Of a stretch of 28,385 nucleotides of DNA, positions 14,024-19,885 are shown in pieces. Within the stretch, counting starts at the first letter, position 1. The number at the start of each line of letters is the position of its first letter. The notes below the pieces were generated by a model. That model was not told where the DNA came from, did no database searches, and saw only the letters and a program-made list of their open reading frames with translations. The stretch covers positions 1-28,385 of the forward strand of contig JBBDYO010000039.1 in the NCBI GenBank assembly GCA_040901495.1. Reading direction: 5' to 3'. This DNA is from VRUE01 sp040901495 (GTDB taxonomy: Bacteria > Actinomycetota > Thermoleophilia > Solirubrobacterales > 70-9). Position numbers and translations under genes: made by a program.

Positions 14024-14875
14024 GTGGGACCGGTAGAGGCAGGGAGCGAGGGAGGGTCGTCCGTCGCGACCGTTGGCGGCCTGTTGGACGCGGCCACGGA
14101 GACGATCTCCGCGGCCGGCTGCGAGGAGCCGCGCTCCGATGCCGAGGCGCTGGTCGCCGACGTGCTGGGGACGAGCGTCGAGGAACTTTCGCAGAACGGC
14201 CCCAGCGAGCTGACTCCAGAACAGAAGAGCGCGATCGAGGAGAAGGTGCGGCGGCGTGCCGAGCACGAGCCGCTTGCCTACGTCCTCGGCCGCGCCCCGT
14301 TCCGCGATCTCGAGGTCGCGGTCGACCCGCGCGTCCTGTGGCCGCGTCGCGAGACCGAGCTGTTGGTCGAGGTCGGCGTCGAGCTGCCCGAGGGGGCTCG
14401 CGTGCACGAGGTCGGAACCGGCTCCGGCGCGATCGCCCTGGCCCTGCTCTCCGAGCGCCCCGACCTGCGGGTAACCGCCTCAGACCTCTCACCCGAGGCC
14501 GCGGAAGCCGCCCGGGAGAACGCCGAACGACTGGGCCTTGAGCTCGAGGTGATCGTCGACGAGGGCCTTCCCGACCAGCTCCTCGACGAGCAGATCGACC
14601 TGGTCATCGCCAACCTTCCCTACGTCACCGACTCGACCATCTACGACCGCTCGCCCGAGATCCAGAAAGAGCCGCGGATCGCGGTGACCGGCGATTGCGG
14701 CGAGGACGGGCTCGGAGTGATCCGCCGCCTGATCGGCGAGGTGAATTCCGGCCAGCGCCTGGCGATGGAGCACGACACCCATCACGGTCCCGCGATGCGG
14801 GAGATGCTCGGCGATGCAACTACCCTCCGCGACTACATGGGTGGCGAGCGGGTGACCGTCGGCACCGCGCCTTGA
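14024..14875 (+). CDS. prmC: Release-factor glutamine N5-methyltransferase
   Basis: 283 residues from GTG 14024, with GAGGAGGAGA about 6 bases upstream. Methylates the GGQ glutamine of peptide release factors using SAM. Features are an N-terminal helical domain ending HEPLAYVLGRAPFRDLEV, then WPRRETELLVEV (family PRPETE), the SAM site HEVGTGSGAIALALL, and IDLVIANLPYV. The substrate-binding motif is NLPY (197-200) rather than the usual NPPY. DGL and the C-terminal catalytic fold are otherwise normal. prfA usually sits next to prmC but is absent here; instead the stop overlaps the lysS TTG by 4 bases. The N-terminal dozen residues may be spurious if a later start is used. Confidence 0.88.
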   Translation: MGPVEAGSEGGSSVATVGGLLDAATETISAAGCEEPRSDAEALVADVLGTSVEELSQNGPSELTPEQKSAIEEKVRRRAEHEPLAYVLGRAPFRDLEVAVDPRVLWPRRETELLVEVGVELPEGARVHEVGTGSGAIALALLSERPDLRVTASDLSPEAAEAARENAERLGLELEVIVDEGLPDQLLDEQIDLVIANLPYVTDSTIYDRSPEIQKEPRIAVTGDCGEDGLGVIRRLIGEVNSGQRLAMEHDTHHGPAMREMLGDATTLRDYMGGERVTVGTAP

Positions 14876-16368
14876 CCAAGCCGGTCGAGCCCGCCGCCGG
14901 GTCCACCGAGGCGGAGCGACGCGCCAAGGCCGAGCGCCTGCGCGAGGAAGGGATCGACCCCTTTCCGCGGTCATTCCCCGACCGCACCAAGATTGCCGAG
15001 ATCCACGCCGCGCACGACCCCGAGCAGCTTGAGGAGGGGAAGCAGGGGGACACGTCCTACCGGATAGCCGGCCGCGTGGTCGGCCAGCGCGGTCACGGGA
15101 AGACTGTCTTCTTCGACGTGCGGGACCTCTCGGGGATGATCCAGGCCTACGCTCGCGTCGACTCGCTCGGCCAGGAGGCCTTCGACCGGATCGAGGACCT
15201 CGACATCGGCGACATCGTTGGCGTCGAGGGGCCCCTCTACGTGACCAAGCGCGGCCAGCTGGCCGTCGAGGTCCGCGAATGCACGCTGCTGGCGAAGGCG
15301 CTGCGCGACCCGCCGGACCTCTTCCACGGCATCTCCGACGTCGAGACCCGCTACCGCCAGCGCGAGCTGGACCTGATGGCCAACGAGCGCTCGCGCGAGG
15401 TCTTCAAGCTGCGGGCGAAGGTGCTGGAGGCGATCCGCGGCCACATGAACGAGCGTGGCTACGTGGAGCTGGAAACGCCGATCCTCCAGCGGTTGACCGG
15501 CGGTGCCGCGGCGCGTCCCTTCAAAACCCACCACAACGCTCTGGACCGTCACCTCTTCCTGCGGATCGCCACCGAGCTCTACCTGAAGCGGGCGATCGTC
15601 GGTGGCTTCGAGGACGTCTACGAGCTCGGCAAGTTCTTCCGCAACGAGGGGATGTCGCCACAGCACAACCCCGAGTTCACGATGCTCGAGTGGTTCGTCA
15701 GCGGGGTCGACTACAACGGCGTGATGGACTTCACCGAAGGGCTCGTCGCCGCTGTCGTCGAGCGGGTGATGGGGACGACGAAGGTCGAGTTCGGCGGCAA
15801 GGAGATCGACTTCAAGACCCCCTGGAAGCGGGTTTCCCTGCGCGATGCGCTTCGTGAGGAGACCGGCGCCGACATCACCGAGCTGAGCCGTGACGAGATG
15901 GCCGAGCTGGCCGGGGAGGACGCGCAGCCCGACGACGATTGGGCCGCCCTCGCCGACACCCTTCAGGGGAAGCTGATCGAGCCGAAGCTGACCCAGCCGA
16001 CCTTCATCTACGACCTGCCGCTCGACATCTGGCCGCTGGTCAAGCCGGTCCGCGAGAGCCCGAAGCACCTCGGCGAGGCCTTCGACGGGATCGTCGCCGG
16101 GATGGAGATCACCGGGGGTGGGACCGACATCAACGACCCGGTCGAGCAGCGGCGCCGCTTCGTCGAACAGCGCGAGCGCCAGGAGGCTGGGGCGGAGGAC
16201 AACCCGCACGAACACGATGAAGAGTTCGTGCGGGCGCTCGAGTACGGAATGCTCACCGCCAGCGGCTGTGGCCTCGGCGTCGACCGGCTGATGATGATCC
16301 TCACCGACTCCAAGAGCCTGCGCGACGTGATCCTCTTCCCGGCCATGCGCGAGGCTCCCGGCACCTGA
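14872..16368 (+). CDS. lysS: Lysyl-tRNA synthetase, class II
   Basis: 498 residues. Charges tRNA-Lys with lysine. An OB-fold anticodon-binding domain (about 62-140, YRIAGRVVGQRGHGKTVFFDVRDLSG) precedes the class II catalytic domain. FHGISDVETRYRQRELDLMAN and ELETPILQ form motif 1, FFRNEGMSPQHNPEFTMLE motif 2, and GCGLGVDRLMMILTDS motif 3. The TTG start (14872) overlaps the prmC stop in TTGA and gives the typical short N-terminus; no better ATG exists before the OB-fold. It is convergent with the CDF transporter gene 74 bases downstream, a gap where no strong terminator hairpin was found. Confidence 0.95.
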   Translation: MTKPVEPAAGSTEAERRAKAERLREEGIDPFPRSFPDRTKIAEIHAAHDPEQLEEGKQGDTSYRIAGRVVGQRGHGKTVFFDVRDLSGMIQAYARVDSLGQEAFDRIEDLDIGDIVGVEGPLYVTKRGQLAVEVRECTLLAKALRDPPDLFHGISDVETRYRQRELDLMANERSREVFKLRAKVLEAIRGHMNERGYVELETPILQRLTGGAAARPFKTHHNALDRHLFLRIATELYLKRAIVGGFEDVYELGKFFRNEGMSPQHNPEFTMLEWFVSGVDYNGVMDFTEGLVAAVVERVMGTTKVEFGGKEIDFKTPWKRVSLRDALREETGADITELSRDEMAELAGEDAQPDDDWAALADTLQGKLIEPKLTQPTFIYDLPLDIWPLVKPVRESPKHLGEAFDGIVAGMEITGGGTDINDPVEQRRRFVEQRERQEAGAEDNPHEHDEEFVRALEYGMLTASGCGLGVDRLMMILTDSKSLRDVILFPAMREAPGT

Positions 16369-16442
16369 TTATTTACTGGGGCCCCTGCCTTAATCTTTCC
16401 CCGGGCGGCGTGGGCCTGACAGCCAACCTTGGTCCGCGTCGC

Positions 16443-17342
16443 CTACTCGATCTGCAGCAGTCGCTCGGGCTCGTGTTCGACCTGGAGCGTTGTGTGATGG
16501 ACGTCGAACTCCTGCTCGAGCAGGCTCGCGAGGGCGAGCCGCGCCCCGTGGCAGTCGGCGTCTTTCTTGACGATGACGTGGGCGGCCAGCGCCGGGAACT
16601 CGGAGGTGACCTCCCAGACGTGGAGGTCGTGGACCTCGACCACGTCGGGCTGTTCGACCATCCGCATGCCGATCCGCTCGGGGTCCAGTCCCTTCGGCGA
16701 TGCCTCGAGAAAGACCCTGCCCGAGTCGCGTAGCAGGCCGTAGGCGGAGTACAGCATCAGGCCGGCGACCAGCAGAGACGCGATCGAGTCGGCCTGGTTG
16801 AAGCCGGTGAGCAGGATCGCCGCGGCGGCGATCGCTGTGCCGATGAAGGCGTAGAGGTCGGTGAGCAGGTGCTGGAAGCTGCCCTCGACGTTGAGGCTCT
16901 GGCGGTTGGCCTGAGCGAGGATCGCGGTGGCGGCGACATTGACGACGATCCCAACCAGGGCGACGACGAGGATCAGGCCGCCGTCGACCGACGGGGGCTC
17001 GAACAGTCGCCGCACCCCCTCGATTCCGATCAACGCCGCAAGCACCAGCAGGGTGATCCCGTTGATCTGGGCCGAGAGGATCTCGACCCTTTTGAGGCCG
17101 AAGGTCATCGCGCCTTTGGGCGGGCGCTTGCTGAGTCGGATCGCCAGCAGCGAGAGCGCGATCGCGGCGGCGTCGGTCAGCATGTGGGCGGCGTCGGAGA
17201 GCAGCGCCAGCGAGTTGGCGAGGATCCCCGTCACCACCTCGACCGCCATGAAGCCGAGGATCAGCGCGAGGGCGATCCGCAGCTTGCCCCGATCGGCGTC
17301 AGCAGAGACGCCGTGGCTATGGCCAGCGTGTGAGTGGCTCAT
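16443..17342 (-). CDS. Cation diffusion facilitator metal transporter (CzcD/ZitB type)
   Basis: 299 residues. Exports divalent metal (zinc is most usual for this subtype) in exchange for protons. A His-rich N-terminus (HSHAGHSHG) is followed by six predicted transmembrane helices. The transport site is the HD-HD set H53, D57 (SDAAHMLTDA) and H158, D162 (FQHLLTDLYAF), typical of zinc-selective CDF proteins. A cytoplasmic dimerisation domain follows (VVEVHDLHVWEVTSEFPALAAHVIV). The start ATG at 17342 has GAGAGG two bases upstream and TAGTGT 9 bases upstream. A repeat-rich palindromic region lies directly upstream (17389-17438) and may regulate it. Confidence 0.92.
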   Translation of the reverse strand: MSHSHAGHSHGVSADADRGKLRIALALILGFMAVEVVTGILANSLALLSDAAHMLTDAAAIALSLLAIRLSKRPPKGAMTFGLKRVEILSAQINGITLLVLAALIGIEGVRRLFEPPSVDGGLILVVALVGIVVNVAATAILAQANRQSLNVEGSFQHLLTDLYAFIGTAIAAAAILLTGFNQADSIASLLVAGLMLYSAYGLLRDSGRVFLEASPKGLDPERIGMRMVEQPDVVEVHDLHVWEVTSEFPALAAHVIVKKDADCHGARLALASLLEQEFDVHHTTLQVEHEPERLLQIE

Positions 17343-17388
17343 CGCCTCTCAACACTAGAGCCGTCGGGAGCGACGCCCCGCTCTACAG

Positions 17389-17438
17389 ATCTGTTGACGG
17401 ATAATTGAGTCCTGGGACTCAACAGATCGTCAACAGAT
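17389..17438. repeat. Nested inverted and direct repeats built on ATCTGTTGA
   Basis: ATCTGTTGACG (17389-17399) and CGTCAACAGAT (17428-17438) are perfect inverted arms. A second inverted copy, TCAACAGAT, lies at 17419-17427, so TCAACAGAT occurs twice in tandem at 11-base spacing. Inside is an 8-bp hairpin, TTGAGTCC/GGACTCAA (17405-17412 and 17415-17422), with a two-base loop. The block lies between the SDR stop and the CDF start, so it could be an operator, a terminator, or both. Confidence 0.75.
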
Positions 17439-17440
17439 TC

Positions 17441-18196
17441 CTAGAAGGCCGAGTGGAGCAGGCCGCCGTCGATCGGGACCACCGTCCCGGTGATGTAGGC
17501 GGCGCGGTCTGAGCAGAGGAAGGCGACCAGGTCGCCGTACTCCTCGGGCTGGCCGAGCCGCCCGGCGGGGACTTCGTTGCGGGCGCCGGCTTCGGCGGGC
17601 TCCAGTGAGCCGTCGCTTGTGGCCAAGCGCTCGGTTGCGAAGCGACCGGTGGCCACCGTGTTGACGGTGATGCCCTCGGCGGCGACCTCCCGCGAGAGCG
17701 TCTTCAAGAACCCGACCGCTGCCATCCGGTGCGTGTTGGAGAGGTTGAGGCCGGGGATCGGCTCGCGCGTGGAGCTCGAGCCGACGTTGACGATCCGTCC
17801 CCAGCCGCGCTCGCGCATTCCGGGCAGGACCGCCTCGATCAGCACCCGCGGCGCGAGCACCAGCGAGCGGTAGGCGTCCTGCCACTCCTCCAAGTCGTGG
17901 TCGAGGGCACCGCCGAACGGCGGGCCGCCGGTATTGGCGACGAGGATCTCCACCGGCCCCAGCTCGGCGGCAACCTCGTTCGCCAGAGCCTCCAGGGTTT
18001 CCGGCTCGGCCGCGTCGGCGACGAAGGGGGACACCTCACCGTCTATGGCGGCGGCCGCCTCCTCGATCCGCTCCCTCGAGCGGCTCGCGATCGCCACCCT
18101 GGCTCCTTCGCGCGCCAGCGTGGCGGCAATGGCCCGGCCGATGCCGCGGCTTGCCCCCATCACCAGCGCCACCCGTCCCTCGATGCCCAGCTCCAT
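17441..18196 (-). CDS. Short-chain dehydrogenase/reductase family protein, non-canonical active site
   Basis: 251 residues with the classical SDR Rossmann fold: VALVMGASRGIGRAIA (cofactor TGxxxGIG equivalent), DAAE, and ILVANTGGPP replacing NNAG. IVNVGSSS supplies a serine, and the C-terminus ITGTVVPIDGGLLHSAF is typical. The catalytic YxxxK is not present: the aligned stretch is NLSNTHRMAAVGF, placing Asn and Met where Tyr and Lys are expected. A subgroup annotated as 3-oxoacyl-ACP reductase-like shares this feature (SNALR-type sequences), so it may bind NAD(P) but use another mechanism or be non-catalytic. ATG 18196 has TATCGT 9 bases upstream. It is followed by the repeat block and the CDF gene on the same strand. 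Confidence 0.87.
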   Translation of the reverse strand: MELGIEGRVALVMGASRGIGRAIAATLAREGARVAIASRSRERIEEAAAAIDGEVSPFVADAAEPETLEALANEVAAELGPVEILVANTGGPPFGGALDHDLEEWQDAYRSLVLAPRVLIEAVLPGMRERGWGRIVNVGSSSTREPIPGLNLSNTHRMAAVGFLKTLSREVAAEGITVNTVATGRFATERLATSDGSLEPAEAGARNEVPAGRLGQPEEYGDLVAFLCSDRAAYITGTVVPIDGGLLHSAF

Positions 18197-18230
18197 GATT
18201 ACCCGACGATACCCGTGTTCCGCCGCTCGT

Positions 18231-18236
18231 TAGAGT
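18231..18236 (+). promoter_or_regulatory. Possible -10 element TAGAGT of tRNA-Glu
   Basis: TAGAGT lies 10 bases before the first base of the tRNA acceptor stem, about the expected distance for a tRNA promoter. No clear -35 is seen. Confidence 0.35.
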
Positions 18237-18246
18237 GCGGAACTGG

Positions 18247-18342
18247 GCGCCCGTAGCTCAGTGGTAAACGGGACCTTCACGGGTTCCAAAGAGCGCCGGC
18301 CTTTCAAGCCGGAGGTCGCGAGTTCGATTCTCGTCGGGCGCA
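18247..18342 (+). tRNA. tRNA-Glu (anticodon UUC) with a 24-nt insertion in the D-loop
   Basis: Acceptor stem GCGCCCG (18247-18253) pairs with CGGGCGC (18335-18341), with discriminator A and no encoded CCA. D-stem GCTC (18256-18259) pairs with GAGC (18291-18294). Anticodon arm: CCGGC, loop CTTTCAA (18301-18307) with anticodon TTC at 18303-18305, GCCGG. T-arm: GCGAG, TTCGATT, CTCGT. Without about 24 extra bases in the D-loop this would be an ordinary 72-nt tRNA. The insertion itself folds into a hairpin: GGGACC (18270-18275), loop TTCACG, GGTTCC (18282-18287). Because every stem is intact, the gene looks maintained, but the D-loop is about 31 nt instead of 7-11. Confidence 0.85.
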
Positions 18343-18348
18343 TCATCA

Positions 18349-18681
18349 TCAGGGAGAGCTGTCGGCCACTGGCCGCGGAAGCCGCGCGCACAATGCCGCG
18401 AACAGGCCGATGGCAATCACCACGCCGAGCCAGTGCAGCCCGGCGATCACGAAGAGCATGCTCACCAGGCCCGCGCCGAGCGCGCGGACCACGACCGGGC
18501 CGGGCTCCAACCCGACGACCCACGCCGTGAACCAGGCACAGATCAGCCACGCGGTCGGCCCGCTCAGCCACCCCCAGTCGTCGAAGAACTCGCCGGGCAG
18601 CAGCAGGCCAAGCACCAGCGACAGCGCGACCACCGAAGCCAGCTGCACCACCGTCACCCGCCAGAGAATTTCCGAGTCCAC
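18349..18681 (-). CDS. Small integral membrane protein of unknown function
   Basis: 110 residues from GTG 18681, chosen because GGGAGA (18695-18690) lies 8 bases upstream; in-frame starts at 18714 (ATG) and 18720 (TTG) lack this. Three to four hydrophobic segments are seen (VVQLASVVALSLVLGLLL, WLICAWFTAWVVG, VVVRALGAGLVSML-FVIAG, WLGVVIAIGLFAAL). The C-terminus is polar. I do not recognise the family. It sits between two tRNA genes on the opposite strand and ends 6 bases after tRNA-Glu, an arrangement that gives no functional clue. Confidence 0.7.
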   Translation of the reverse strand: MDSEILWRVTVVQLASVVALSLVLGLLLPGEFFDDWGWLSGPTAWLICAWFTAWVVGLEPGPVVVRALGAGLVSMLFVIAGLHWLGVVIAIGLFAALCARLPRPVADSSP

Positions 18682-18711
18682 GTCCCGATTCTCCCACCCC
18701 GCCCACCTGTT

Positions 18712-18717
18712 CATAAT
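18712..18717 (+). promoter_or_regulatory. Possible -10 element CATAAT of tRNA-Val
   Basis: CATAAT lies 13 bases before the tRNA-Val acceptor stem and is unusually AT-rich for this DNA. It overlaps the upstream region of the small membrane protein gene on the other strand. Confidence 0.4.
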
Positions 18718-18730
18718 CAAGAGGCACCCC

Positions 18731-18803
18731 GGGCGGTTAGCTCAGTTGGGAGAGCACCTCCCTTACAAGGAGGGGGTCACTGGTTCGAGCCCAGTACCGC
18801 CCA
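18731..18803 (+). tRNA. tRNA-Val (anticodon UAC)
   Basis: A canonical 73-nt cloverleaf. Acceptor GGGCGGT pairs with ACCGCCC, D-arm is GCTC-AGTTGGGA-GAGC, anticodon arm is CCTCC-CTTACAA-GGAGG with anticodon TAC, and the T-arm is ACTGG-TTCGAGC-CCAGT. Discriminator is A and CCA is not encoded. It contrasts with the neighbouring tRNA-Glu, whose D-loop is expanded. Confidence 0.97.
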
Positions 18804-18830
18804 CTCGCTGCGAAGGCCCGGCCGTCGAGG

Positions 18831-19751
18831 CTATAGCTCGATCTTGAGGCCGGTCTCGGCCTCGGAGACCTGCCAGAGGCGGTCGATTGCCCGGCCCATG
18901 CCGAGTCGGCGCAGGATCGGTTTTTGCACCGGCCGCCCGCTGTTGACGAAGAGCGGCCCGTAGAACTGACCGCCCTTGGCACGGGGGTCGGTCGCGGCGC
19001 GCAGCTGGGAAAGCGCCCCCTCGGCCGGTGACATGCCCACACCGCGGGCGAGGCGGAGGAAGAAGCGCTGCGAGAGCCCACCGTCGGTCTCCTCGACGCT
19101 CACCGCCTGCAGCTCGGTGTTGGAGAGACCCGGGTGAGCGACCAGGCTTGCCGCCGGCGCCCCGGCGTCGCGCAGCTTGCGATCCAGGCCGAGGCCGAAG
19201 TGGAAGTTGGCGAGCTTGGCCTGGCCATAGGCGCGCCACGGTCCGTAGCGCCCGTGCAGGTGCGGGTTCTTCGGATTGACCGCGCGGCCCATCAGGTGGG
19301 CGGTGCTGGTCACGGTGACGATGCGTGCGGCAGGAGCCCGAAGCAGCGCCGGCATCAAGAGCGCAGTGAGGGCGAAGTGGCCGAGGTGGTCGACGCCGAA
19401 CTGCATCTCGAACCCATCGACGGTTTTGCGCTCGGGGATGCCCATCACACCGGCGTTGTTGACGAGCAGGTCGAGCGTCTTGTGCGCGGCGAGGATCTCC
19501 TCGGCTGCTTTCCGCACGGAGTCCAGCGAGCCGAGATCGAGCGCGACGATCTTCAGCGAGGCATCGGGCAGTCCGGCGCGGATCTGCTCCAGCGCCTCCG
19601 CCGCGCGCTCTTGGTTCCGCGCCGCCATCACGACATTTGCGCCGGCTCCGGCCAGCGCCCGCGCCGTCTCCAGGCCGAGCCCGCCGTTGGCGCCGGTGAC
19701 GACCGCCGTCTGGCCGCTCAGGTCCGGAATGTCATCGACGCCCCAGCTCAC
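18831..19751 (-). CDS. Short-chain dehydrogenase, retinol-dehydrogenase/protochlorophyllide-reductase-like
   Basis: 306 residues from GTG 19751, giving the family N-terminus SWGVDDIPDLSGQTAVVTGAN. NAD(P)-binding GANGGLGLETA, NNAGVMG and the catalytic YGQAK are all present, so it should be an active oxidoreductase; the long C-terminus (SQRFFLRLARGVGMSPAEGALSQLRAATDP, GGQFYGP) is typical of this group in actinobacteria. The substrate is unknown. The GTG overlaps the stop of a 10-codon upstream ORF (19748-19780) in GTGA, suggesting coupled translation. An alternative start at ATG 19814, with GGGAG 4 bases upstream, would add 21 residues. It ends 27 bases from tRNA-Val. Confidence 0.88.
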   Translation of the reverse strand: MSWGVDDIPDLSGQTAVVTGANGGLGLETARALAGAGANVVMAARNQERAAEALEQIRAGLPDASLKIVALDLGSLDSVRKAAEEILAAHKTLDLLVNNAGVMGIPERKTVDGFEMQFGVDHLGHFALTALLMPALLRAPAARIVTVTSTAHLMGRAVNPKNPHLHGRYGPWRAYGQAKLANFHFGLGLDRKLRDAGAPAASLVAHPGLSNTELQAVSVEETDGGLSQRFFLRLARGVGMSPAEGALSQLRAATDPRAKGGQFYGPLFVNSGRPVQKPILRRLGMGRAIDRLWQVSEAETGLKIEL

Positions 19752-19780
19752 ACCCAGGCTCGATTCAGGTCGACACTCAT
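19748..19780 (-). CDS. Putative 10-codon leader ORF upstream of the SDR gene
   Basis: ATG at 19780 encodes MSVDLNRAWV and stops at TGA 19750-19748, overlapping the SDR GTG (19751-19749) by 4 bases. A -10-like TAGCCT (19794-19789) ends 8 bases before the ATG, fitting the leaderless layout seen at other genes. The peptide has no run of one amino acid that would suggest attenuation. It may simply bring ribosomes to the GTG. Confidence 0.4.
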   Translation of the reverse strand: MSVDLNRAWV

Positions 19781-19847
19781 CCGGCCGCAGGCTACCGGGG
19801 AGAGATTCCACCATGTCGCTCCCACCGCGACAGCGGTAACAGCACAT

Positions 19848-19877
19848 TTGCATTGAGGAGAGACACGAGGTTAGATT
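19848..19877 (+). promoter_or_regulatory. Promoter of the GEVED-domain gene
   Basis: TTGCAT (19848-19853), 18 bases, TAGATT (19872-19877), then 8 bases to ATG 19886. Both hexamers are good sigma-A matches. The transcript would start 0-2 bases before the ATG, with no ribosome-binding site. Confidence 0.6.
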
Positions 19878-19885
19878 CACATTGA

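Noticed and set aside
17405..17422. TTGAGTCC/GGACTCAA hairpin as a simple intrinsic terminator
   Set aside because: No T-tract follows on either strand and the arms are part of a larger repeat system, so I list it as a repeat and keep the terminator role open.
18247..18803. tRNA pair as an integration (att) site of a mobile island
   Set aside because: No integrase, no repeated tRNA 3' end and no composition change are visible around either tRNA.
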